This document shows positions 5,304 through 12,678 of a DNA stretch of 13,022 nucleotides, piece after piece; position 1 is the first letter of the stretch, and each line of letters begins with the position of its first letter. This DNA is from Promethearchaeota archaeon (GTDB taxonomy: Archaea > Asgardarchaeota > Lokiarchaeia > Sigyniarchaeales > SOKP01), in assembly GCA_030612905.1 (NCBI GenBank), contig JAUWNA010000021.1:1-13022 (forward strand). Reading direction: 5' to 3'. The notes beneath the pieces were generated by a model that worked only from the letters and a program-made list of their open reading frames with translations, was not told the DNA's origin and did not search any database. The position numbers and the translations under genes are program-made.

Positions 5304-6200
5304 ATGGGAGTTAAAGATATTTTAAAAAGGGTCTTCACAAAAGAAAAGAAGATTGTTATTTTAGGGCTTGACTCTTCTGGCAAAACAACCCTAGTTAGCT
5401 TCTTGCAGAACGGCACATTTATCGAGCATACCCCTACTATGGGTAAGGAATTATCTACGGTAGACGTGTCTGGTGTGCGCATCAATCTTATGGACATGGG
5501 TGGTCAAAGAGATTTTAGAGACTTATGGCTTGGAGAGGTTGCTCATGCAGAATGCGTAATATTTATGATTGACGCTTACGCTAGAGAAAGATTTAACGAA
5601 GCTAGAGACGAATTATGGAAGCTAGCTCCAGTTCTTAAAAGAACCCCTTTAATAGTGTTAGCGAATAAATACGACCTCCAACCTGCTGCTCAGCTAAGCG
5701 AAATTATATCAGCTTTGAATTTGACAAAACTACCTTCATTTGAGATTTTACCTATATCCTGTAAAACGGGATACGGCATTGTTCCAGCGTTTATGAAAAT
5801 TTATTATAAATTAACAGGTAAACCACTTGCTAAAAGAATTAATCCAAAAGCTATAACTATCTTTGATCAAGGAGGTATACCGTTAACATCCTCGTCGAAC
5901 GAAGATATTTTACAAGGAGGATTATTTGCTGCAATTAATAGTTTTGTAAAAGAATCGTTTCATTCTGAACTTAACCAGCTAAAAATGAGCGGAAATGTTA
6001 TTATCTTGAAGCGCTCTAAACATCTAATGGGTTCAATAGTTATTAGCGATCAAGATAATATCGATCCTAAAGAAGCTGAAGTTGGATTAAACGAATTATT
6101 GTGCCACTTAGAACACATGTGCCCTGAGTTTGCGAAAGAACAATTAGATACGGGTAAAATTGAGTATTTAGTTGAGCAATACGCTTCAAATATTTTATAG
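5304..6200 (+). CDS. Arf-like small GTPase with C-terminal longin-like domain
   Basis: A 298-residue protein whose first 175 residues are a small GTPase. P-loop GLDSSGKT is at 21-28, switch I Thr in TPTMG (43-47), DMGGQRD at 64-70 with the Arf/Sar-type GGQ, NKYD at 121-124, and SCK at 152-154. The N-terminus MGVKDILKRVF is a potential amphipathic helix like that of Arf proteins. Residues 182-298 are not part of any GTPase core. They show two strands (AITIFDQGG, IPLTSS), a helix (204-220), strands (229-237, 241-248) and a helix (255-271) with a further C-terminal helix, which fits a longin-type domain. Longin domains bind small GTPases or membranes, so the protein may carry its own regulator or dimerisation platform. 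GTP hydrolysis is expected from the intact motifs. The gene is monocistronic, with its own TATA box and a terminator after 6200. Confidence 0.88.
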   Translation: MGVKDILKRVFTKEKKIVILGLDSSGKTTLVSFLQNGTFIEHTPTMGKELSTVDVSGVRINLMDMGGQRDFRDLWLGEVAHAECVIFMIDAYARERFNEARDELWKLAPVLKRTPLIVLANKYDLQPAAQLSEIISALNLTKLPSFEILPISCKTGYGIVPAFMKIYYKLTGKPLAKRINPKAITIFDQGGIPLTSSSNEDILQGGLFAAINSFVKESFHSELNQLKMSGNVIILKRSKHLMGSIVISDQDNIDPKEAEVGLNELLCHLEHMCPEFAKEQLDTGKIEYLVEQYASNIL

Positions 6201-6206
6201 AACTTA

Positions 6207-6237
6207 TTTTTAGAATTTTTTTTCTTATCTTTTTTTA
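6207..6237 (+). terminator. T-tract terminator of the Arf-like GTPase gene
   Basis: T runs at 6216-6223 and 6230-6236 follow the stop at 6200. They lie in the gap before the convergent TPR gene (stop at 6315), which has only weaker T-rich sequence on its own strand. Confidence 0.5.
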
Positions 6238-6314
6238 ATATTCACATAATTTAACATGAAAGTGAATTAGATTAAGATCAACAAATTAAAAATAAATTTA
6301 TATGAGTAAGAAAT

Positions 6315-8672
6315 TCATTTGTTAGAAAACTTCTCTGATAACCCTTTTTGAAGCTTTTCTACTGATTTTTTAATGTCATTAATAAAAGAGTTAATCTCGT
6401 TTCCTATTTCGGGATTTATCTTGATTGCTTTATCTAAGTTTTGGATCGCCGAATGGTAATCGTTTTTATCTAAATAAGCAAATCCCATAAAAAACCAAGC
6501 GAACGCGTAATCTGGGTCGATCTCCGTTGCTCTTTTATAAGCGTTAATCGCGTAATCAAGTTGTTCTTTATGTTTGTACGAATTTGCCATATTATAGTAC
6601 GCTAATGCGTAAATTGGTTCAAACCCAACTGCTTTTTTATAAGCTTCAATTGCCTTATCGAATTGCTTTAATTTTTCGTAGCTAAATCCCATATTGTTCC
6701 ATGATTTTGCGTGTTTAGGGTTGAAATTAATAGCTTTCTTAAAATAGTCAATGGCAGTGTTGTACTCGTGCCTATCGTTGTTTGCAATACCGATGTAATA
6801 GAAAGCGTCTATAAAAGTACTATCAAGTTCTATTGCTTTATTGCAATCTGCGATGGCTTTATCAAAGCTTTTTCTTTTAATTTCCAATATAGCTTTTTCA
6901 ATTACTTTCAGTTTGTATTCGTATTTAATGGCAATTAGGTTTTTATACTCTGGACTTTTGATGGACTCGTTAATTTTAATTGCTCTTTCAAAGTTTTCAA
7001 AGGATTCCTTAAAGTTTTCGCTATCTGCTAACTGTACGCCTTGCTCAACTAGTAGCTTGATTTCAGAGTGGTATACTTCGTCAATAGATTTCTTTATTTG
7101 TTCCATTTCTTGAAACTTACGGTTGGGGTCTTCGATGGTTTTAGCGTATTCCATTTTTTTATTGAGTTTTTCGATTTCTTTTTCGAATTTCTGTATTTCT
7201 TCAGACAAATCTCCACGGTCTACTAGCTCTTTTAATTCTGCTTGATAGACTAAACCTTTAATTTTGTTGATCTCTTCTTCCATCTCTTGAGTTAGGTACA
7301 TTTTATTCGTCATTTCAAGAGCCCTATTAAAAATCACTATTGCTCCTTTATAATTTTTCAGAGCTAATTTATCTGTACCTTCAGTAAGAACATCTTCAAT
7401 TTGGGCGAGATAGACCTTATTTACAGTATTTTTCAAATCTATAAAAAATTCGTTTGTTTCTTCAGGAATAGCCATTCTCTTTGCGACACTTATTGCGGCA
7501 TATAGCTCGTTAATTGCTTTTTCGTAATCTCGTTGACCTATTTTTTGAATCGATTTTTCTTTAATAAACTCGATTCTCTTTTTACAAGTTTTGTTAATTA
7601 AATTAGTTATGTCGGTTATCTGATCGTTTCGTTCTCTTGATTCAGCCATTCTTTTTGCAATTTCCAAAGCTTTGTAATATAAATCAACTATTTCGTTTAC
7701 AACGCTAACATTTTCCTCAAAATTTTCTTTAATTTCTAACTCTTTTCCCTTATCTAAAATAGGTTTAATTCTTTCTAAATAAATTGGATTCAGCACACCT
7801 GAGGCAATAGAATTTATTCGGTTTATCTCCGATTTCTTTTGTTCTGAATCGTACATTTCATTAGTAATTCTTAATGCCTCTTCGAATTCTTTGGCTGCTT
7901 GTTCGAAATTGTTTTGTTCGATTAAATTTTGTCCATTTTGTACAATAGGTTTCACTTTATTTGAATAAATTTGGTTGATCAAATTTATTAAATTGGTTAT
8001 TTCAGTATCTTTTAATTGAGACTCATAATAATTATCTGTCAATTTATAACCTTCGTTAAACTTTTTAAGCGCGCCGTCAAGATCGCCACCTACTTTTAAT
8101 TGATTTGCTTTTTCAACTAAAAGATTAACTTTTTTGGAATATGTCTCATTGATAGAGTTTTCAATTTTTTTAATCAGTTCACATTCGAGATCTTCCATAT
8201 AAAACTCTTTAGCGGCATTTAAGGTGTCTCTAAGCATACTAATAGCTCGATCGTATTGCTCTTCCATTTTTACTGCTTCGGCTTGGAAGAGGGACTCTTC
8301 AATTTTGGTTTTATTTATTAAGTAGTTGATTTCATTAACTTCGTAATCTCTCAAGCCCTTGTCTACAATTTTATCAGCGATCCTTCCTGCTTCGTCAAAT
8401 GTTTTATAAACATTGTCGAAATCGTTGTTATTAATGAAATTATTTGCCGTTTCAATAATATCGATGATTTCTACAGAATATATTTGGTCAATTTGAGATT
8501 TGATGTTTGCTGTCTCGTCTTCGCGTTCTTCTGGTTCTTTGACCTTCTCCTCTACGAACCTTAAAGCTTCTAAATACTTTTCAACCGCTTTATTGTATTT
8601 TCTTAAGTTTTTGAACTCATTTCCTTCTTGCATAATCGAATTAAGTTTCTTTAAGTCGGATTTTTTAACCAT
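6315..8672 (-). CDS. Large helical-repeat / TPR scaffold protein
   Basis: A 785-residue, almost entirely helical, charged and soluble protein with no signal peptide. Residues about 593-755 are canonical 34-residue TPRs, with clear units such as AFYYIGIANN...AIDYFKKAINFNP and SWNNMGFSYEKLKQFDKAIE, four to five in all. Residues 1-592 hold about ten longer units of roughly 55-68 residues. Each begins near 'I..L(V/L)..G..L', continues with a TPR-like 'F..A...F..AL.I' helix pair and ends with a third helix near 'EI..I...IN..Y...'. TPR arrays bind peptides or proteins, so a scaffold role is likely; no partner can be named. The start ATG 8672 follows AAGGAAGG about ten bases upstream. The gene is divergent from the amidohydrolase and convergent with the GTPase gene. 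A coiled-coil-like stretch lies around residues 490-520 (EEIQKFEKEIEKLNKKM). Confidence 0.85.
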   Translation of the reverse strand: MVKKSDLKKLNSIMQEGNEFKNLRKYNKAVEKYLEALRFVEEKVKEPEEREDETANIKSQIDQIYSVEIIDIIETANNFINNNDFDNVYKTFDEAGRIADKIVDKGLRDYEVNEINYLINKTKIEESLFQAEAVKMEEQYDRAISMLRDTLNAAKEFYMEDLECELIKKIENSINETYSKKVNLLVEKANQLKVGGDLDGALKKFNEGYKLTDNYYESQLKDTEITNLINLINQIYSNKVKPIVQNGQNLIEQNNFEQAAKEFEEALRITNEMYDSEQKKSEINRINSIASGVLNPIYLERIKPILDKGKELEIKENFEENVSVVNEIVDLYYKALEIAKRMAESRERNDQITDITNLINKTCKKRIEFIKEKSIQKIGQRDYEKAINELYAAISVAKRMAIPEETNEFFIDLKNTVNKVYLAQIEDVLTEGTDKLALKNYKGAIVIFNRALEMTNKMYLTQEMEEEINKIKGLVYQAELKELVDRGDLSEEIQKFEKEIEKLNKKMEYAKTIEDPNRKFQEMEQIKKSIDEVYHSEIKLLVEQGVQLADSENFKESFENFERAIKINESIKSPEYKNLIAIKYEYKLKVIEKAILEIKRKSFDKAIADCNKAIELDSTFIDAFYYIGIANNDRHEYNTAIDYFKKAINFNPKHAKSWNNMGFSYEKLKQFDKAIEAYKKAVGFEPIYALAYYNMANSYKHKEQLDYAINAYKRATEIDPDYAFAWFFMGFAYLDKNDYHSAIQNLDKAIKINPEIGNEINSFINDIKKSVEKLQKGLSEKFSNK

Positions 8673-8682
8673 TTTCTATACG

Positions 8683-8691
8683 CCTTCCTTA
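8683..8691 (-). promoter_or_regulatory. Ribosome binding site of the TPR gene
   Basis: The minus strand reads AAGGAAGGC about ten bases before ATG 8672. A TATA-like GTTTAAAAAA near 8744-8753 lies about 50 bases further upstream and could drive the gene. This 175-base divergent gap (8673-8847) also holds the amidohydrolase promoter. Confidence 0.5.
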
Positions 8692-8814
8692 TTAACTGAA
8701 GCTATTTATTTTTTTTTACAGTTAGATCTAGGAATTAATCAAAATTTTTTAAACTTTTCTTATAAAATACTTACTCAATAGAAAAAATCAATTTTTAATT
8801 TGTTTAAATCAATT

Positions 8815-8831
8815 CTTATAATATAAAAATT
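8815..8831 (+). promoter_or_regulatory. TATA box of the amidohydrolase gene (leaderless promoter)
   Basis: CTTATAATATAAAAATT is centred about 26 bases before the ATG at 8848, which puts the transcription start on the start codon itself. There is no Shine-Dalgarno before the ATG, consistent with a leaderless mRNA. Confidence 0.5.
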
Positions 8832-8847
8832 ATCAAATATTGGTTTT

Positions 8848-10464
8848 ATGAGCATGATAAATTTAGAAAAAAAAATTTATTTTGGAGGGTCAATAGTAAC
8901 TATAAACGAAAATCAACCCTTCGTCGAGGCTGTAGGAATTGAAGGCGAAAAGATCGTATCTATTGGTGATTTAGAAGACGTTAAAAAAGCCTTAGGGAAC
9001 GAATCTGCGCTTATTGATTTAAGGGGTCACTCTTTGCTTCCAGGATTTATTGATTGTCATCTACATCCGATTATTTATATTTTTTATTTATTAAGTCCTG
9101 ATGTATCAGATGTGAAAAGCATTGAAGAGCTCAAAGAATATTTAGGGAAAACATCGAAAGAAAAAAATAAAGACGAGCTTATGATGGTATTTAATCTATG
9201 CGAGGAAAAGTTCGATGTTCCAAAGTTACCTAATAGGGGAGATTTAGACGAAGCATGCCCCGACCATCCTGTTTTTGTGTTGAGATATGACGGACATATA
9301 GGCATCGCAAATTCTAAAGCGTTAGAGCTAGCAAAAATAGATGAGCACACATTAGTTCCAGAAGGTGGCGAAATTCGAAAAGATAGTAGTGGAAAACTTA
9401 CGGGCGTCATATCTGAGCAAGCATTAGACATCATTTTATCTAAAGTGTCGTTTCCAAATGTAGAAAAAATAAAAGTGGCGGCTGTTAAAGCCTTTAGGAA
9501 TTTCGCTCAGAAAGGATTGACATCGCTTCACGGTATACTTAGTGCCGATAGTACGGGAGAGTTTGGTGATGCCGGAGCAATGGAACTGCCATTACGTAAA
9601 TCAATCCAAAATAGTATTTTACAAAATTGGTACGCCTTAATCAATACTGAGAAACCTAAAAAATTGCTCAAATTAAGAAAACCTCCCTTAGATGGTGGAA
9701 AGGAAGATAGTAAGTTTAAAGTTGGCGCTTTAAAACTATTTCTCGACGGTACTTTTGGAGCAAAGACGGCGTGTATGTTTGAACCCTTTTCAGATGAGCC
9801 CGGTGCGTGTGGATTTTGTGTAGTTGAGGAAGAAGCAATTTACACGAAGATGGCTGTAGCCCATAACAATGGTTTTCAAATTGGGATTCACGCCATCGGA
9901 GATAAAGGAAACCGAATAGTCATGGATTTATATAAAAAGCTTTTAACTGAATTTCCTCGGGACGACCATCGTCATAGAATTGAACACGCATCTATGTTAA
10001 CTAAGGATGTTATTAAAGATATGGCTACTTATGGCGTAATTGCTTCGTGTCAACCACCCTTCATTAATTCAGAATACACTTGGTTAGTAAAACGGCTCGG
10101 TAAAGAACGATGTAAGTATACTTATCCAATGAAATCAATTATTGATGCGGGCGTCGTTCTTGCTTCAGGCTCAGATTGTCCGATCGAAGATCCTAGCCCT
10201 ATCTTAGGATTACATGCTTTAGTAACTAGAAATGGTTTTATTCCTGAGGAGTCAATCTCTATTGAAGAAGCGCTAAAAACATATACAATCAATGGTGCAT
10301 ACGCTGCCTTTGAAGAAAACATTAAGGGGAGCATAGAAGTAGGAAAGCTAGCAGATTTTGTTATTTTAGATAAAAATCCATTAGAAGTTCCTAAAGACGA
10401 GATTAAAGATATTCGCGTTCTTGAAACAATTATAAGAGGTACATCAGTTTTTAAGAACGAATGA
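8848..10464 (+). CDS. YtcJ-type amidohydrolase (amidohydrolase family 3)
   Basis: A 538-residue metal-dependent hydrolase of the COG1574/YtcJ type. The motifs run in the family's order: a short N-terminal beta domain, PGFIDCHLH with His71 and His73 as metal ligands, a candidate bridging lysine in GALKLFLDGTFG (Lys296), IGIHAIGD with His348, HRIEHA with His380, and ASGSDCPIE with Asp443. The C-terminus GSIEVGKLADFVILDKNP is the standard closing beta domain, where the protein returns to the small sandwich. Length is normal for the family (about 520-550). Members hydrolyse amide or cyclic amide bonds, often on unknown substrates, so no substrate is claimed. A few surface cysteines (CGFC at 321-324) are not part of the active site. 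Start ATG 8848 is supported by the leaderless promoter; Met3 is the alternative. Convergent with the alpha/beta hydrolase, 23 bases away. Confidence 0.9.
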   Translation: MSMINLEKKIYFGGSIVTINENQPFVEAVGIEGEKIVSIGDLEDVKKALGNESALIDLRGHSLLPGFIDCHLHPIIYIFYLLSPDVSDVKSIEELKEYLGKTSKEKNKDELMMVFNLCEEKFDVPKLPNRGDLDEACPDHPVFVLRYDGHIGIANSKALELAKIDEHTLVPEGGEIRKDSSGKLTGVISEQALDIILSKVSFPNVEKIKVAAVKAFRNFAQKGLTSLHGILSADSTGEFGDAGAMELPLRKSIQNSILQNWYALINTEKPKKLLKLRKPPLDGGKEDSKFKVGALKLFLDGTFGAKTACMFEPFSDEPGACGFCVVEEEAIYTKMAVAHNNGFQIGIHAIGDKGNRIVMDLYKKLLTEFPRDDHRHRIEHASMLTKDVIKDMATYGVIASCQPPFINSEYTWLVKRLGKERCKYTYPMKSIIDAGVVLASGSDCPIEDPSPILGLHALVTRNGFIPEESISIEEALKTYTINGAYAAFEENIKGSIEVGKLADFVILDKNPLEVPKDEIKDIRVLETIIRGTSVFKNE

Positions 10465-10496
10465 AAAAATTAAAAATAAAATTATTTTTATTTTAA
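10465..10496. terminator. Overlapping convergent terminators between the two hydrolase genes
   Basis: The sequence from AAAAAATTAAAAATAAAA to TTATTTTTATTTT is roughly self-complementary and gives a T tract on either strand: plus-strand T runs at 10485-10494, and minus-strand T runs opposite 10465-10480. It separates stop codons that are only 23 bases apart and overlaps the last codons of the minus-strand gene. Confidence 0.45.
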
Positions 10497-11300
10497 ATGT
10501 TCTTTAATGAAGTTCCATAATAAATTATTTACTTCTTCAGCTTTCTCAGCGTTAAAACCATGCCCGGTGTTTGCTATTATTTCTAACTTAGAATTGGGAA
10601 TCTTCTCGTGTAACAATTTAGAATGATCTAACGTAGGTATTATACGATCGTCATCGCCAAGTATTATCAATGTAGGTAGTTTTATCTTATCTAAATCGTT
10701 CGTTGTATCGTACCCTGAGATGGCTGCTCCTTGATTAACGTAATCTTGCAAAGTTGTTGGATCTTCCATAAATTCCTTTTCAATTCTTTTATATAAAGCT
10801 TTATCTTGTCTTAAAATCTTTTTGAATGGTCTTGAGAATAAAGCAGAAACTCTTACTTTAAACTTTTGCTCTAGACTAAAATTTTGCATTAGCTCTTGAG
10901 CTTCAATTAGAGATTTAGGACTGTATATAGCTGCTGTAGCGCATAACATCAAGCTTTTAACCGAATTGGGGTATTTTAAGGCGTAATATTGAGCGATCAT
11001 CCCGCCCATCGAAATTCCACATAAGTGTATCTTCTCTTTAATGTTCAAATGTTCTAGCAAATTTTTAATATCGTCAACAAACATATCCATAGTATAGGGG
11101 TAATTAGGACGAGAACTTTTGCCAACTCCACGGTTATGCGGCGAGATAACCATCATCTTTTCTTTAAAAAACGGAATTTGGAAAGCCCAACTCATTTTAC
11201 TTCCTAATCCGCTTATTAAGACTAAGGGTTCTCCTTTTCCTTCTTTGGTATAAAATAATTCGACATCATTATATTTAAAAAAAGGGATTTTAATCACCAA
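10488..11300 (-). CDS. Alpha/beta-fold hydrolase
   Basis: A 270-residue hydrolase with a complete predicted triad. The nucleophile is Ser97 in the elbow GISMGG (95-100), the acid is Asp218 in GDDDRIIP, and the base is His247 in NTGHGFN. The oxyanion-hole region is ISGLGS (29-34) and a typical HNRGVGKS loop follows at 55-62. A cap of helices lies between about 125 and 195. This is the general esterase / C-C hydrolase / lactonase group; the substrate cannot be read from sequence. The start is unusual: TTG 11300 is followed directly by GTG 11297, and a perfect GGTGAT box overlaps both codons rather than lying upstream. A CTTTTAA element about 30 bases upstream suggests a leaderless transcript starting here, so I keep TTG/GTG. 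No signal peptide, so cytoplasmic. Confidence 0.88.
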   Translation of the reverse strand: MVIKIPFFKYNDVELFYTKEGKGEPLVLISGLGSKMSWAFQIPFFKEKMMVISPHNRGVGKSSRPNYPYTMDMFVDDIKNLLEHLNIKEKIHLCGISMGGMIAQYYALKYPNSVKSLMLCATAAIYSPKSLIEAQELMQNFSLEQKFKVRVSALFSRPFKKILRQDKALYKRIEKEFMEDPTTLQDYVNQGAAISGYDTTNDLDKIKLPTLIILGDDDRIIPTLDHSKLLHEKIPNSKLEIIANTGHGFNAEKAEEVNNLLWNFIKEHLK

Positions 11301-11413
11301 ATATTAAGTTAGTTGTAGGTTATTATGGTTAAAAGCATAATCATATTTCAATTTTCAACTTTAATCAAAATCAGAGATTAAATTTCTCTCGAATAAAATT
11401 GAAAGTACAAAAT

Positions 11414-12544
11414 CTAATCTGTGAAATAGAGGTGCTCATCGAAACCAGTTTCTTCAATCAACGATGTAGCTAGCTTCTGAATGGCTTTTTTATTTGGGTT
11501 TTGCAGAATGCGTTTAGCAATATTAACAACTTTAGTTAACTTTCCATCCGGAAATTCACGGACAATGTTATCGTATCGAGAAAAATCTATTCCAGCCGTA
11601 TAAACACCTGCACTTCCATGCCCTGCCGTAGACGAAACTTGCCAGTGCTCTACTTTTAACTCTATTTTAGAAAGAAGTAAACTAGCTGTATACCATTCTA
11701 TGTATAAATTCATCCGTTTTGATTTTCTTTTTGTTGTTTTGAGCGTCTTCAACGCGCGGGTTAATCTATCTGGGTGCATTTGTCTAAACACTTTTTCTTG
11801 GAGCTCGCTCATGTTATCTCTAACGTGCGCTTTTATTTGCTCAACTATAACTTCAACTTTTTGCGCCCTCTCCTCTGTTATCTCTTGGTGAATTGATCGT
11901 ATATGATGTGCAATTGTTTCGTTTAAATCTTGACTTTGATCGATGGATGTTTCTTGGTGGCTCGGTGGAGATGCTGAAGAACTATGTTGGATTTCAGAAG
12001 GTGTGCTATAAATCTCTCTCTGTTGTAGGTTAAAAAGAGCCTCTAATCTCGTAGGATCTTGTCTAACTTCGTTAAATCTTTCTTGGATATCATCTCGAGA
12101 ATAACCCATATTCATTAAGTAAAACGCAGCACTTGCTAATTGGTTTTCCAAAGCTTCCGAAGTATTATAGTTTCCAGTACCACCAAATTGTTCCCTTAAT
12201 CCATCGTCTGCTATCAAACTGATTTTCTCTTCGTTAATTTCATTTACTTTAAGAGAATCGATTTTAGTGAGTATGTGTTCGATTTGATCGCTAGCTAAAT
12301 AGCTTAGGTTCCCTGTTGGTCCAACCATATAGGAAATCTTTTCCATTTTTTTTAAAAGTTCGGCGACCTCTTGCTGTATTTTACCGTTTGAAACTATTAA
12401 AAAGTGTTCCAAGAAGTTTATAGTAAAGCCCGCAATAATATTAAGATTTTTCTCGTCAAATTTATTTAGATGACTTTCCAATCCATTACCTTGAAACTCA
12501 GAAGGGAGTTTAATGTTATATACCAATACATTATCTAATATCAT
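11414..12544 (-). CDS. Unrecognised protein with UBA-like segment and low-complexity linker
   Basis: A 376-residue soluble protein that I cannot assign to a named family. Residues 1-100 begin with a strand (NVLVYNIKL) and several amphipathic helices. Residues about 130-173 resemble a UBA-type three-helix bundle: helix ending LMN, then MGY (146-148), SRDDIQERFNEV, a DP turn and LEALFNL, with the same spacing as the MGF loop and third helix of UBA domains. A Ser/Gln/Pro-rich linker follows (about 178-210), then a helical region with a basic patch (TKRKSKR) and a compact C-terminus with GHGSAGVYTAG (308-318). UBA domains bind ubiquitin, and Asgard archaea have ubiquitin systems, so a link is possible but unproven. 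ATG 12544 has no Shine-Dalgarno; a 13-codon reading frame with a good one overlaps it. Confidence 0.6.
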   Translation of the reverse strand: MILDNVLVYNIKLPSEFQGNGLESHLNKFDEKNLNIIAGFTINFLEHFLIVSNGKIQQEVAELLKKMEKISYMVGPTGNLSYLASDQIEHILTKIDSLKVNEINEEKISLIADDGLREQFGGTGNYNTSEALENQLASAAFYLMNMGYSRDDIQERFNEVRQDPTRLEALFNLQQREIYSTPSEIQHSSSASPPSHQETSIDQSQDLNETIAHHIRSIHQEITEERAQKVEVIVEQIKAHVRDNMSELQEKVFRQMHPDRLTRALKTLKTTKRKSKRMNLYIEWYTASLLLSKIELKVEHWQVSSTAGHGSAGVYTAGIDFSRYDNIVREFPDGKLTKVVNIAKRILQNPNKKAIQKLATSLIEETGFDEHLYFTD

Positions 12545-12572
12545 GTAAATATAATCTGACTTCTGAATTCAT
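12531..12572 (-). other. Possible 13-codon upstream open reading frame overlapping the UBA-like gene start
   Basis: ATG 12572 opens a short frame (MNSEVRLYLHDIR) that ends with TAA at 12531-12533, inside the coding sequence of the larger gene and in another frame. It has a better ribosome site (AGGGTG, three bases before its ATG) than the main ATG at 12544. TTTATATTTAAAATT lies about 25-40 bases upstream. It may be chance, a regulatory leader frame, or a sign that the main start is misjudged. Confidence 0.3.
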
Positions 12573-12678
12573 GAACACCCTAAATAATCGAGAATTTTAA
12601 ATATAAATATTTTTATAACAACTTATTCACAACAAAATTACTAATCTAATAAAATTAATCTAATAAATACTTTACATT

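Noticed and set aside
5304..5330. N-myristoylation of the Arf-like GTPase at Gly2 (MGVKD)
   Set aside because: N-myristoyltransferase is not known in archaea and the residue at position 6 is not the usual Ser/Thr; only a possible amphipathic helix is noted.
11760..11800. An HPD tripeptide (QMHPDRL) suggesting a J-domain in the UBA-like protein
   Set aside because: The flanking helices lack the J-domain pattern of conserved tyrosine, leucine and the QKRAA-like stretch; the tripeptide is probably coincidental.
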